From NCBI RefSeq assembly GCF_009664975.1, contig NZ_WJXB01000015.1, positions 62,001 through 126,000 of the forward strand: a stretch of 64,000 bases of DNA. The letters run 5' to 3'. The stretch comes from Paenibacillus monticola (GTDB lineage Bacteria > Bacillota > Bacilli > Paenibacillales > Paenibacillaceae). The notes beneath the pieces were generated by a model. The model worked only from the letters and a program-made list of their open reading frames with translations, was not told the DNA's origin and ran no database searches. The number at the start of each line of letters is the position of its first letter. Position 1 is the stretch's first letter. Below, piece by piece: positions 35,043-44,783 of the stretch. The position numbers and the translations under genes are program-made.

Positions 35043-35413
35043 ATGAAGCTGGGGCTGCTCTATCCTAGAAACTACGATTACGCCGCATTAATGACATCCT
35101 TCAGTTACGCCACTTTGCAGTACTTCTCATTGGGAAAACGATTGCCGTGGTATAGCTACTCCAGAGGGACAAGCGACTTCGCTGCCACTTCAAAGGCCTG
35201 TTCGTCAACCGTACTCTCTTCCTCTGTAATGCATTTTCCTTCCATATCGTTAAGCTGCACCTTTCGTTCAATCCTGTCTTTTCCAAAAAACTTGATTTTT
35301 TCATTGGACTCGGCAATGCCCATCCGAGTCGAAATAATCATCCGGCCCACCGCCTATGGTTGGCACGTACACGGTATAACGTCCTGCAGGTATCTTTTAC
35401 TTCACTCCATAAT
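35043..35413 (-). pseudogene. Degenerate small gene, unrecognised
   Basis: The 480 bases between the two LysM genes hold no intact gene. On the minus strand, coding-like segments run in successive frames: AGRYTVYVPTIGGGPDDYFD, then MIISTRMGIAESNEKIKFF (continuing to about 35156 and ending at TAG), then LYHGNRFPNEKYCKVA. The smooth join of the pieces suggests a 110-130-residue protein broken by a frameshift and an in-frame stop. No family recognised; chance is not excluded. Confidence 0.3.
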
Positions 35414-36604
35414 TTACATATAAAGTGAAGCAAGAAGTATGCCTAAACTCTCTTGATAGATTTGTTCAAGCTGCGATAAGGGAATTGGATTATTACCTTG
35501 CCCAACTTCAATCGTAAAACCTGGCCGTCCCCAATCCTGAATGAACCAATCCTTGAATCCGGCCGAACTGTCCGCATACCTAATCGGCTGATAACCACTC
35601 ACTCTCGCAAACTCATTGACGATCACTTCAGATTCAGACGGCTCCAGCCCTTCAAAGCCCCAATAAATGACTCTCCCCTGTGTGTGAAAAGCTAATACGC
35701 GATTAAAATTTTGGTTTCTCGTCAAATTGGCTATCGCTTGCGATTCCGGCTCCGTAAGCGGTTCCGTCCCCGCATAATCACGGGGGGCTGGCGTGCGCGG
35801 CCCTCTTGCCGCTTCGCGTTCCCACAGTGCCGGAAACTGGTTATTTAAATCGATACCCCGAATGTTAGCCTTCCAGCCGCTAAAATCACTGCTTCCAACA
35901 TTTATGGCAAGTACATTGCTGCGATAAGGCTCTTCGTCCGGTAGTCCGACCACAACCAGATTGACACCGTCAGGGTTAACCATCGGAACAAGCGATAACG
36001 TGGTCGTCTCATATAGAGGATTCATCTCAAGCCCGCGAATGCTGCCGTTATTCGTCAATGCCAGTAAGTATTCATTAAGAAAACGAATAAGTACCGGTGT
36101 TGTAATCCATTCATTAGCATGGAAGGAAGCGTTAGTATGCACCTGCTTCGGGCCGATACCGATACGAATTTCGGGAATTGTCTTACCCATGACCGAAGTG
36201 CCAATGGATTGGCGACGGATAAATGGGTAAATCTCTGCCAAGCGGTTAAGATCCTCAAGCATGTCACCATAATCATAAGGTCTTACTGTCTGGACCACTA
36301 GCTCAGTCACACGAACTGGGATACCAATCATTTGACCCACACGAAGAGAATTGACTTGGATAGATGGATTAAGCAGCAGCAAGCTATCTTGCGGTACACC
36401 GGCTGTCGAAGCTATCCTCCAGATCGTATCCCCGGGAACGATCTGGTATCCCCTTGTCACATAACCCGGTATTTCCACCGTCTGCCCCTGCATTAATGCT
36501 TGAGGATTGATGCTTCGATTGGAATCAAGCAGCAGCCGCAGCGGAATCTGAAACAGCTGACTGTATGCCCATATCGAGTCACCTCGGCGTACCGATATTT
36601 CCAT
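35414..36604 (-). CDS. LysM-M14 gamma-D-glutamyl-L-diamino acid endopeptidase
   Basis: 396 residues: two LysM repeats (about 2-47 and 52-96) and an M14 zinc carboxypeptidase domain (about 110-390). Zinc ligands are His162 and Glu165 (FHANEW) and His307 (FHTQGR); catalytic Glu366 lies in FTIEVGQGNNP. Architecture and length match endopeptidase I of Lysinibacillus sphaericus, which cuts the gamma-D-Glu to diaminopimelate bond of stem peptides in sporulation. No signal peptide. Divergent from the radical-SAM gene. Confidence 0.88.
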   Translation of the reverse strand: MEISVRRGDSIWAYSQLFQIPLRLLLDSNRSINPQALMQGQTVEIPGYVTRGYQIVPGDTIWRIASTAGVPQDSLLLLNPSIQVNSLRVGQMIGIPVRVTELVVQTVRPYDYGDMLEDLNRLAEIYPFIRRQSIGTSVMGKTIPEIRIGIGPKQVHTNASFHANEWITTPVLIRFLNEYLLALTNNGSIRGLEMNPLYETTTLSLVPMVNPDGVNLVVVGLPDEEPYRSNVLAINVGSSDFSGWKANIRGIDLNNQFPALWEREAARGPRTPAPRDYAGTEPLTEPESQAIANLTRNQNFNRVLAFHTQGRVIYWGFEGLEPSESEVIVNEFARVSGYQPIRYADSSAGFKDWFIQDWGRPGFTIEVGQGNNPIPLSQLEQIYQESLGILLASLYM

Positions 36605-36794
36605 GCTGTTACCCTCCTTAAGTTTTGCTCAACCACAATTGCAAAGATAAACCTAGCCCATAGCTTTATTGTATGTGGAGGATACGTGGAAACATTACAA
36701 AGGATGAACTGAAAAGGACAGGAAGGTCCGGATGGTCGGCTTTGACAAGAACGTATGTTCGGTATATACTTTTTCCTATGAAGGAGAGATCGCT

Positions 36795-38117
36795 GTGGAT
36801 GTTATGGAAAAACTTCAAATTTTAACCGCTTCGGCCAAATATGATGTCGCTTGCACCTCCAGCGGTTCCAATCGTAATAATCAGGCCGGAGGCATCGGCA
36901 ATACGGTCAGCATGGGGATATGCCACAGCTTCTCGGCAGACGGACGCTGCATTTCACTGCTTAAGGTGCTCATGACTAACCGCTGTGTATATGATTGCGC
37001 CTATTGCGTCAACCGCAAATCGAACCCTACGCGCCGGGCCACGTTTACGCCGGAGGAGTTAGCAGACCTTACCATTCAGTTCTACCGCCGCAATTACATT
37101 GAAGGCCTGTTTCTCAGCTCCGGTGTTATACGCAATCCGGATTATACGACCGAGCAAATGATTTCTGCCCTTGAACTACTGAGAAACGTCCACCAATTCA
37201 GAGGTTATATCCATGTCAAGGCAATTCCCGGCACTGATGATGTACTGTTATCCAGACTCGGACTGCTGGCTGACCGCATGAGTGTCAATATCGAGTTGCC
37301 TTCTAGGGAAAGCCTCGGACTGCTGGCTCCTGATAAAAGCAAAGACTCCATTCTGAAGCCGATGGCCCTTATTAAAGAGAAGATTAACGAGAATAGCTCC
37401 GATATTGTCAAATACAATCATGCTCCCCGCTTCGTTCCCGCCGGACAAAGCACGCAGATGATCGTGGGCGCATCACCCGATTCGGACTACAAGATTCTCA
37501 CACTCACGGAAGGACTATACCGGAAGTACGGCTTGAAGCGCGTTTTTTTCTCCGCCTATACTCCTGTAGTAGAGCATTCGCTGCTGCCCTCTCTGGATAC
37601 GAAACCACCGCTGTTGCGGGAACACAGGCTCTATCAGGCCGACTGGCTGTTGCGTTTCTATGGATTTCAGGCTAATGAATTGTTGGATGAAGCGGCTCCC
37701 AACTTTAATCCACTCCTTGATCCGAAATGCAGTTGGGCCTTGAACCACCGGGAGCAATTCCCGGTTGATATCAACCGTGTGCCGTATAATACGCTGCTGC
37801 GTGTGCCAGGCATAGGGGTGAAGAGCGCACAGCGGATTGTGGCCGCACGCCGGGCCGGAACGTTGGATTTCCCTGCTCTGAAGAAGCTCGGCGTCGTGCT
37901 CAAACGCGCCCAATTCTTCATTACCTGCAAAGGAAAACCACTAGAAGGTCTAAAGGTGGGAGAACATACCTTGCTGCGTTCACTCATGTCCGGACAGGAA
38001 CTTTCCTTGATTCAACCGCAGTATGAACAGCTTTCCCTGTTCGACGACACCTATTTGTCAGCCTTGCCGAAGGCAGAAACAACGGGGCTTACGAAAGGAG
38101 GTTGGCCTGATGTTTAA
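36795..38117 (+). CDS. Radical-SAM putative DNA modification/repair protein
   Basis: About 440 residues. The 4Fe-4S motif CVYDCAYC (Cys64, 68, 71) marks a radical-SAM enzyme, followed by FTPEELADLTIQFYRRNYIEGLFLSSGV. The C-terminal part has a helix-hairpin-helix DNA-binding motif (YNTLLRVPGIGVKSAQRIVAARR, about 332-355). This matches the family described as putative DNA modification/repair radical-SAM protein, always coupled to a uracil-DNA-glycosylase-linked partner; chemistry unknown. GTG 36795 follows AAGGAG by eight bases and gives the family-like start MDVMEKLQILTASAKYDVACTSSG without a tail; the ATG at 36732 lies further upstream in the same frame. The stop overlaps the partner gene by eight bases. 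Confidence 0.85.
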   Translation: MDVMEKLQILTASAKYDVACTSSGSNRNNQAGGIGNTVSMGICHSFSADGRCISLLKVLMTNRCVYDCAYCVNRKSNPTRRATFTPEELADLTIQFYRRNYIEGLFLSSGVIRNPDYTTEQMISALELLRNVHQFRGYIHVKAIPGTDDVLLSRLGLLADRMSVNIELPSRESLGLLAPDKSKDSILKPMALIKEKINENSSDIVKYNHAPRFVPAGQSTQMIVGASPDSDYKILTLTEGLYRKYGLKRVFFSAYTPVVEHSLLPSLDTKPPLLREHRLYQADWLLRFYGFQANELLDEAAPNFNPLLDPKCSWALNHREQFPVDINRVPYNTLLRVPGIGVKSAQRIVAARRAGTLDFPALKKLGVVLKRAQFFITCKGKPLEGLKVGEHTLLRSLMSGQELSLIQPQYEQLSLFDDTYLSALPKAETTGLTKGGWPDV

Positions 38118-38943
38118 CACAGTCGCATTGGCATATACCTACGACGGGAGCTTTGAAGGCCTGCTATGCTGCGTGTTCGAGAGCTATACATGGAAGGAAA
38201 TACCGCTTGCCATTCATTCTGAAGAGGATGGACAAGGCTTGCTACTGGAATCGAAATGGATTGACACCGATTGCACCAAAGCGGACCGAGTACTGAAGGC
38301 GATCCCATTCCGCATCTGCTCCGAGGCACTGGAACTGGTCCGCCTAGGGTTCTGGACATGCACGCCGGACAAGGAACTACTGCTGCTAAACTTTCTTCAG
38401 CTCGGCTTCACGCATGGCGCCAAGATTATGGATATGCTTGCCGACGATACGGTTAACGCCTTACTTAAGGCGGTTCAGCAATTGAAGCGAGAAAGCCATC
38501 ATTATCTGGGTTTTGTGCGCTTTTCCATTTACGGTCCGGTCATGGCAGCGGTCATTGAGCCCCGCAGCTTTGTACTTCCCGTCATTCAGGATCATTTCTG
38601 CGACCGGTTCCGTGGCGAGAGCTTCTTAATTTACGACAAAACCCACGGAATGGCGCTTATCCACCAGCCCGGTAAACAAGCAATTATTCCACTTGATGAA
38701 TGGACTCTGCCAGAGCCGGATTTGGCGGAAGGTAAATATCGCAGTCTCTGGGAGGGATTCTATGACGCTATTGCCATCCAAGAGCGCCGCAACGACGGGC
38801 TGCGTTCCTCGCTTATGCCCAAACGTTACTGGAAGCATCTTCCCGAAATGAATGGTAGCAGAACTGCCGTGTCGAGTACCAAAGTGAAGTTGGGCGAAAG
38901 CCGGCAACAGCTGGAAAACGGAGAGTTCCACGGCTCAATCTAA
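38110..38943 (+). CDS. Partner of the radical-SAM repair protein (TIGR03915/DUF4130 type)
   Basis: 277 residues. Starts AYTYDGSFEGLLCCVFESYTWKEIP and contains HHYLGFVRFSIYGPVMAAVIEPRSFVLPVIQDHFCDRF and the YRSLWEGFYDAIAIQERRN segment, the hallmarks of the DUF4130 family, whose longer members are fused to a uracil-DNA glycosylase. Here the glycosylase domain is absent. AAAGGAGG precedes the ATG; translation is coupled to the radical-SAM gene. Role in DNA repair is inferred from family linkage only. Confidence 0.85.
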   Translation: MFNTVALAYTYDGSFEGLLCCVFESYTWKEIPLAIHSEEDGQGLLLESKWIDTDCTKADRVLKAIPFRICSEALELVRLGFWTCTPDKELLLLNFLQLGFTHGAKIMDMLADDTVNALLKAVQQLKRESHHYLGFVRFSIYGPVMAAVIEPRSFVLPVIQDHFCDRFRGESFLIYDKTHGMALIHQPGKQAIIPLDEWTLPEPDLAEGKYRSLWEGFYDAIAIQERRNDGLRSSLMPKRYWKHLPEMNGSRTAVSSTKVKLGESRQQLENGEFHGSI

Positions 38944-38966
38944 AAAGACACCCTTTCGGGTGTCTC
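38942..38966. terminator. Hairpin terminator between convergent genes
   Basis: AGACACCC (38946-38953) pairs with GGGTGTCT (38958-38965) around TTTC. The T-run (TTTTTA) is on the minus strand, so it best serves the GH3 gene. Confidence 0.7.
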
Positions 38967-38989
38967 ATGAAGCCAAACTCATTCTACAT

Positions 38990-41776
38990 TTACACTTGTT
39001 TGAATTCGATCCAGTCGATCTGCAAGCCTGGTTTGATGAAATCCAATTTCAATTCATATAGACCTGCTTCCAGCTCGATTTTCACAAGCTTCTGTCTGAT
39101 CCATTTGCCTTCTGTCCCATTACTCTGTATGGTCGTCATCAATTGATCGTTCAAGGTCACATTACAAGCACTTTGCGCCAGTTCGGGTTCCTGAGACATA
39201 ATGTTGACAATAATCCGGTATTGACCAGCCTGCTCCACTTTCATAAAGATCGATCCGACTGCAACAGGTTTAACCTGTGCATTGTGAGATAGCTCCTGCA
39301 CTTGCTCCGGCGAAAGATTTGGATTGGCCTTGAAGGCAGCAACCGTTTCTTCAATTTTCTGTTCTCTGGAGAATACCGGTGCGTGCATGATGAACTCGCA
39401 GATGTTCATGGCGGAACGCTGGAGTTCTCCACGGGTTAGAGAACCATTTTCCAAGGATTCCAGCGTATTGTCATCATAAGCATTGATTTCCGCCCCATAG
39501 TTACTGACCACCATGTACAGATCGTTTTGGGCACGGACCATCCAGTTCATATATTTCCGATCTGCGGAGCCTCCATGGACAACATCGTTCATGATAGCCC
39601 ACCAATCCGTCATTACGATACCTTTAAAGCCCCATTCTCCGCGAAGAATCGTGGTATTCATGTCATAGTTGGAAGCTGCCCAGTGCCCGTTGATCGGGTT
39701 ATAGGAAGTCATGATCGAATTCGCGCCGCCCTGCTTCACGGCAATTTCAAAACCTTTAAGATAAATCTCCCGAAGGGCACGTTCGGACACGATAGCATCC
39801 ACCTTACTGCGATATTTCTCCTGATTATTACAGGCGAAATGCTTCAGCGTGGCATTAGAGCCACCCTTCATAATGCCTCGTGTGCAGGCTGCGGCAAATA
39901 TCCCCGAGATTAACGGATCTTCCGAAAAATACTCAAAGTTGCGTCCATTAAGCGGGCTGCGCCGGATATTCAGTCCAGGTCCAAGCAAAGCGTCCACATT
40001 GTTGCTGACTAATTCCCGGCCTTCCATAACATACAGCTCTTCGACCAGCTCCGCATTCCAAGTTGCTGCAAGCAAGGTACCAATAGGTACCTGAGTCGCT
40101 TTCTGCCCACTATCCATCCGAATTCCGGACGGGCCGTCTGCTGTAGCTGCCACCGGGATACCATAATTGAACAGCTGATCGCTGACTCCGCCGAAAGCTG
40201 AAGCCGTACCCGGTGTAACAAGCGGACTGCTCATGCCTTCTCCTCTAACGATAGTAGCCAGATCGTGATCGCTAAGCTGGGCGATGAAGGCCTCCATACC
40301 AACCTTTCCTTCGTGGACATCTCTTAACAAATAGCCCTGATTACCCGTCTGCTCAAGCGTTTCCGGTAGATTGTTCTCAATCCGTTCGGCCATAGAAACT
40401 TTGCGCGTCGCCACTTCTTCAGCGATGAGTTCGTACGAACCGTCTTCCTTCTGGACGCCCGGCTTCATTCTCGTAAAGCTTTCTGTCGGCGCCATGGCCT
40501 CTTGCAGCTGCTCCACGACTTGAAGAGCTTCTACGACATAACCACTTTTTCCTTCGAAGCTTATTTCTGCCAGAGCCTTAACACTGGTTCCCACAAAAAA
40601 GCGGTAAGTCCCTTCTTCCAGCACATAAGCGGAAGGATGGCCTGTCACACCGCTGTCATCGTAAGAGGCCATAGAATGGATAGGGAAACTTACGGTAAGA
40701 CGCTGCGCTTCACCTGCCTGAAGGAGTTTTGTCTTCCCGAATGTAGCCAGAGCTTTAGCCGGCTGTCCCAGCTTTCCTTGCGGCGCTGCGTAATAGACCT
40801 GCACGACCTCTTTTCCTGCATAGGTGGTTCCCGTATTAGTTACGGTTACGTCGATTTGAGCGTATAGTTCTCCTGCTTTGGTGGTCAGTTTAGCTGCCTC
40901 AGGCTCGACTTTAAAGGAGGTATAAGATAATCCGTAACCAAATTCAAAGTGAACCTTATCCGGGCAAAATGTCTCGAAATAACGATATCCCACATAGATA
41001 TCTTCCTCATACACGTTTTTAAATTCATTGCCGTAATTATGGGTCGATGGATAATCTTTGATGGAATAAGCGATCGTATCGGTTAATTTGCCACTTGGTG
41101 TCACTTCTCCAGCCAGCACGTCGGCAATCGCATTGCCCCCCTCCATGCCCCCCTGCCAAGAATAGATCACGCTAGAAATCGGGTGCACATAACTTTTATC
41201 GTTCAGCCAGCTCATATCAATAATATTCGATACATTCAGTACAACGACGGTTTGTTCAAAATAGGCCGTCACCTGCTTCAGCATCGCTATTTCTTCCGCC
41301 ATTAATTGGTAGCTTCCCGGCTCATCCGCATTGTCCTGATCTTCTCCTGCCGTACGTCCGATCACAATGATCGCTTTGTCCGATTTGCTTCTGGCCTCCG
41401 ACACCAGCTCGTCGCTTAAAGACATTTCCTTCTGATGCCATGGCTCTGCAGCCCAACCGCCTCCGCCATTATCAAATGGATTGAGCTCAATCCACTGTTC
41501 GTAGACGGCTGCTAGTTCTTCGTTGACTACAAGGTTCTTTTTACTGCGAAGACCGTCTAGCAGGTTGGTCGTATAAGATACATGGACACTCCCGCCCGAA
41601 CCGGTACCACTGCGATAGTAATTCACTTGAGTTCTGCCAAAAATCGCAACGCCCTCTTCGTTTCGAAGCGGAAGTACCTGTCCTTCATTCTTTAACAACA
41701 CCGCGCCTTCTGCGCCTACTGTTCGACTAAATTCAGCAAATCCTTCTAATGGAACTCCCAGACTCTGTGTACTCAA
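38990..41776 (-). CDS. GH3 family beta-glycosidase with swapped domain order
   Basis: 928 residues, no signal peptide. Unlike most GH3 enzymes the GH3 C-terminal domain (about 15-290; GRTAGEDQDNADEPG, GGMEGGNAIADVLAG) and the fibronectin-III-like domain (about 300-420) come first, and the catalytic barrel follows (about 500-790) with GPSGIRMD, LNIRRSPLNGRNFEYFSEDP, KHFACNNQE and the nucleophile Asp724 in IVMTDWW. A C-terminal beta-sandwich (about 840-928) resembles a carbohydrate-binding module. Likely an intracellular beta-glucosidase or similar. Monocistronic. Confidence 0.9.
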   Translation of the reverse strand: MSTQSLGVPLEGFAEFSRTVGAEGAVLLKNEGQVLPLRNEEGVAIFGRTQVNYYRSGTGSGGSVHVSYTTNLLDGLRSKKNLVVNEELAAVYEQWIELNPFDNGGGGWAAEPWHQKEMSLSDELVSEARSKSDKAIIVIGRTAGEDQDNADEPGSYQLMAEEIAMLKQVTAYFEQTVVVLNVSNIIDMSWLNDKSYVHPISSVIYSWQGGMEGGNAIADVLAGEVTPSGKLTDTIAYSIKDYPSTHNYGNEFKNVYEEDIYVGYRYFETFCPDKVHFEFGYGLSYTSFKVEPEAAKLTTKAGELYAQIDVTVTNTGTTYAGKEVVQVYYAAPQGKLGQPAKALATFGKTKLLQAGEAQRLTVSFPIHSMASYDDSGVTGHPSAYVLEEGTYRFFVGTSVKALAEISFEGKSGYVVEALQVVEQLQEAMAPTESFTRMKPGVQKEDGSYELIAEEVATRKVSMAERIENNLPETLEQTGNQGYLLRDVHEGKVGMEAFIAQLSDHDLATIVRGEGMSSPLVTPGTASAFGGVSDQLFNYGIPVAATADGPSGIRMDSGQKATQVPIGTLLAATWNAELVEELYVMEGRELVSNNVDALLGPGLNIRRSPLNGRNFEYFSEDPLISGIFAAACTRGIMKGGSNATLKHFACNNQEKYRSKVDAIVSERALREIYLKGFEIAVKQGGANSIMTSYNPINGHWAASNYDMNTTILRGEWGFKGIVMTDWWAIMNDVVHGGSADRKYMNWMVRAQNDLYMVVSNYGAEINAYDDNTLESLENGSLTRGELQRSAMNICEFIMHAPVFSREQKIEETVAAFKANPNLSPEQVQELSHNAQVKPVAVGSIFMKVEQAGQYRIIVNIMSQEPELAQSACNVTLNDQLMTTIQSNGTEGKWIRQKLVKIELEAGLYELKLDFIKPGLQIDWIEFKQV

Positions 41777-41870
41777 TTTATTTCCTCCTGATTGTCATTT
41801 CCAGACCTATTACTCTTTCAAGAATTATAGCTATACGTTTAATATACAGGCACTGCTTCCGAAAAAGCAA

Positions 41871-41901
41871 AATCCACAACGTTTACAGTTGTGGATTTTT
41901 G
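41871..41901. terminator. Hairpin terminator of the small membrane protein gene
   Basis: AAATCCACAAC pairs perfectly with GTTGTGGATTT around a seven-base loop; T-rich on both strands. Confidence 0.65.
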
Positions 41902-42000
41902 CCGAATTTTCGAGAAATTCTAGACCACGGATTCCCTTTAGGGGGTACCCTCTTCACTAATTCCACTAAATCCCCGCTCTGAGAGCAAGGGTTTAAATAT

Positions 42001-42189
42001 TTATTTACGACGGCGCTTCATCATGCGGTTATACATTACAAACGCGACAATGATCATGGCAAACATCGCAACACTGCTTGCCGAATCAGGCGCCATGCCA
42101 AACAAAACACAAAGGTTAGTAACCAAGCTTCTCGTTAGCAATGCGACCAGAATCAGCATTATCGGACGCCAAATGTTGTATCCTCTCAT
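42001..42189 (-). CDS. Small membrane protein, function unknown
   Basis: 62 residues with two hydrophobic helices (RPIMLILVALLTRSLV and SSVAMFAMIIVAFVMY) and a strongly basic end (NRMMKRRRK), fitting a two-helix membrane protein with cytoplasmic tail. GGAG lies ten bases before ATG 42189; the frame also opens at TTG 42210 without a fitting ribosome site. A terminator follows. No family recognised. Confidence 0.55.
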   Translation of the reverse strand: MRGYNIWRPIMLILVALLTRSLVTNLCVLFGMAPDSASSVAMFAMIIVAFVMYNRMMKRRRK

Positions 42190-42323
42190 CCCAGCAACAC
42201 TCCAATTCAATAACTATTAAATGCTATTATAGCACAGGTAGGAATGCGCATACATTTCAACTATTAATTTATACCCTCGAATATCGATTTCAACTTTTTA
42301 GTTTATTAGTAGAGGAAACAAAG

Positions 42324-42370
42324 AAAGACGACATTTCATTCGGAGAGAAAGAATGAACGTCGTCTTTTTT
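42324..42370. terminator. Terminator of the phosphoketolase gene
   Basis: AAAGACGAC (42324-42332) pairs with GTCGTCTTT (42359-42367), with an inner CATTC/GAATG stem. T-rich on both sides. Confidence 0.75.
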
Positions 42371-42392
42371 GCTGCTTCATTTTTAACTACAG

Positions 42393-44783
42393 TTATTTCA
42401 AACCTTTCCATACCCAGTTCTCTACTTCTGGCAAATCCAAACCTTCTTCACGGATGTATTCATTATGTTTCTTAACCATAGCATCCATTTCATCCACGAT
42501 AGCTGTGTACTTGTCAGCATCCGGCAAGCTTAAAACAGCTTCCTTCACTAAGTCATAACGGTCCATCTGATTCAATACACGCATATCAAATGGCGTTGTG
42601 ATGTCACCGTTCTCACGGTAGCCATGTACATGCAAGTTATGATTGTGGCGGTCAAAGAACAAATCTTTGATTAGACCTTCATAACCATGAAAAGCGAAGA
42701 TAACGGGTTTATCATTTGTGAAATATTTCTCAAACTCAGCGTCAGAAAAACCACGCGGATCTAGTTTTTGACTTCTCAGTTTCAATAGATCAACCACGTT
42801 GATATAGCGAATCTTCAGTTCAGGCAACTTTTCATGCAGAATCGAGATCGCAGCTAAACTTTCCAAGGTTGGTTCTGTACCCGAAGAAGCAAATACGATA
42901 TCAGGTTCTCCATCTTGATCTGTACTTGCCCAGTCAATGATCTTCAATCCTGTATCTACCAATTCTCTAGCTTCATCAGCACTAAACCATTGTGGACGTG
43001 GGTGTTTAGACGAAACAATCAGGTTGATTTTTTGACGGTCGTTTAAGATGGTGTCAAATACAGCTAGCAAGGTATTGGCATCGGACGGTAAATATTCACG
43101 GATAAATTCCGGTTTCTTGTCAGCCAAGTGACCGAGCAAACCTGGATCTTGATGTGTATACCCATTATGATCTTGTTGGAACACCGTTGAAGTTGCTACG
43201 ACATTTAATGAAGGGATATCTGTACGCCATACTTGATCAGTGGCTTTACGTAACCACTTGAAATGTTGAGTAATCATAGAGTCAACCACACGCAGGAAGG
43301 CTTCGTAACTTGCAAAGAAACCATGACGACCTGTTAATACGTATCCTTCCAATAAACCTTCAGCTTGATGTTCGGATAATTGCGAATCAATAACCCGACC
43401 ATAAGGAGCCATAAATTCATCGTTAGGTTCCTTAATTTGATCCAGCCACTGACGTTTGGTGACTTCAAAAACAGGACCTAAGCGGTTAGACAAGGTTTCA
43501 TCTGGTCCGAAGATTCTGAAATTACGGTTATCTTCATTAAGAAGGATAACTTCTCTTAAGTATTTTCCTAAAACAGCCATATCTTGAGCAATGACTTTAC
43601 CTGGAACGGAGTTATCAAGTGCATAGTTACGGAAATTCGGTAAGTGCAAGTCTTTAATAAGGTTGCCAGCATTCGTAACCGGGTTCATCCCCATACGTTT
43701 ATTACCTGTAGGCAGGATTTCAGCAATTTCAGCTTTTAGACGACCATTGGCATCGAATAATTCTTCAGGTCTATAACTATTCATCCACTCTAATAAAGCG
43801 GGTGCATGTTTCATATTCTTTTGGTCAACCGGAATCGGCACTTGATGGGCACGGAATGAATTTTCATTTGGCACATTATCCCACTGCTTAGGACCAGTCC
43901 AGCCTTTAGGTGAACGGAAGATCAGCACTGGCCATGCCGGACGAGTGGTGTCATTGTTTTCACGTGCATTCTTTTGAATAGCTTCGATCTTTTCGATAAT
44001 GGTATCCAGTACTTTTGCCATTTCCGGATGCATTTGATTAGGATCTTCACCTTCAACAAAATAGGGTTCCCAACCCATGCCTGTGAAGTATGCCGTTAAT
44101 TCTTCTTTTGATTGACGAGACAGAATCGTTGGGTTACTAATCTTGAATCCATTTAAATGCAGGATTGGCAATACCGCACCATCCGTGATGGGATTGATAA
44201 ATCTGTTGGAGAACCACGAAGCAGCTAAAGGTCCGGTTTCAGCCTCTCCATCACCAATAACTACAGCCGAAATCAAATTCGGATGATCTAAAATCGCTCC
44301 AACGCTATGAGAAAGGGAATACCCTAATTCGCCGCCTTCATGGATAGATCCAGGTGTTTCGGGAGCAGCATGTGAAGCAATACCCCCTGGAAACGAAAAT
44401 TGTTTGAACAATTTTTTCATACCCGGGATATCCTGTGTAATTGTCGGATAGATTTCAGTGTACGTTCCATCGAGATATGAATTAGAAACCATGACCTGAC
44501 CACCATGACCAGGGCCTTCAACGTAGAACATATCCAAATCATATTTATTAATTACACGATTTAGATGTGCATAAATAAAGTTTTGACCGGGAATGGTGCC
44601 CCAGTGTCCAATAGGCTTAACTTTTACGTCTGAATCTTTTAAGGGTTCTCTTAACAAAGGATTGTCTTTCAAATAAAGTTGGCCAACGGATAGGTAGTTG
44701 GTTGCACGCCAATAGGCATCTAGCGTTTCTAAGTAAGTTTTAGTTGAGTAATCCACATTCATCGTTGATAATCCCAATCTCAT
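42393..44783 (-). CDS. xpkA: Xylulose-5-phosphate/fructose-6-phosphate phosphoketolase
   Basis: 796 residues. Thiamine-diphosphate enzyme that splits xylulose-5-P (and fructose-6-P) with phosphate into acetyl-P and glyceraldehyde-3-P (or erythrose-4-P). Clear family blocks: GHWGTIPGQNFIYAHLNR, FYVEGPGHGGQVMVSNSYLDG, PGGIASHAAPETPGSIHEGGELGYSLSH, the TPP motif GDGEAETGP...LNGFKISNP, and FQQDHNGYTHQDPG. From memory it is strikingly close to lactobacillus Xpk proteins. AGGAG is only three bases before ATG 44783; TTG 44777 is a possible alternative. Upstream lies a GntR regulator on the same strand. Symbol xpkA by family. Confidence 0.93.
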   Translation of the reverse strand: MRLGLSTMNVDYSTKTYLETLDAYWRATNYLSVGQLYLKDNPLLREPLKDSDVKVKPIGHWGTIPGQNFIYAHLNRVINKYDLDMFYVEGPGHGGQVMVSNSYLDGTYTEIYPTITQDIPGMKKLFKQFSFPGGIASHAAPETPGSIHEGGELGYSLSHSVGAILDHPNLISAVVIGDGEAETGPLAASWFSNRFINPITDGAVLPILHLNGFKISNPTILSRQSKEELTAYFTGMGWEPYFVEGEDPNQMHPEMAKVLDTIIEKIEAIQKNARENNDTTRPAWPVLIFRSPKGWTGPKQWDNVPNENSFRAHQVPIPVDQKNMKHAPALLEWMNSYRPEELFDANGRLKAEIAEILPTGNKRMGMNPVTNAGNLIKDLHLPNFRNYALDNSVPGKVIAQDMAVLGKYLREVILLNEDNRNFRIFGPDETLSNRLGPVFEVTKRQWLDQIKEPNDEFMAPYGRVIDSQLSEHQAEGLLEGYVLTGRHGFFASYEAFLRVVDSMITQHFKWLRKATDQVWRTDIPSLNVVATSTVFQQDHNGYTHQDPGLLGHLADKKPEFIREYLPSDANTLLAVFDTILNDRQKINLIVSSKHPRPQWFSADEARELVDTGLKIIDWASTDQDGEPDIVFASSGTEPTLESLAAISILHEKLPELKIRYINVVDLLKLRSQKLDPRGFSDAEFEKYFTNDKPVIFAFHGYEGLIKDLFFDRHNHNLHVHGYRENGDITTPFDMRVLNQMDRYDLVKEAVLSLPDADKYTAIVDEMDAMVKKHNEYIREEGLDLPEVENWVWKGLK

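Noticed and set aside
35043..35423. 126-codon plus-strand frame between the LysM genes
   Set aside because: No ribosome site and unlikely composition; the minus strand shows more coding-like pieces.
38942..38966. GACACCC/GGGTGTC hairpin considered as a fourth ssrA-linked terminator
   Set aside because: The stem is similar but no tmRNA-like sequence lies next to it, so it is treated as an ordinary terminator.
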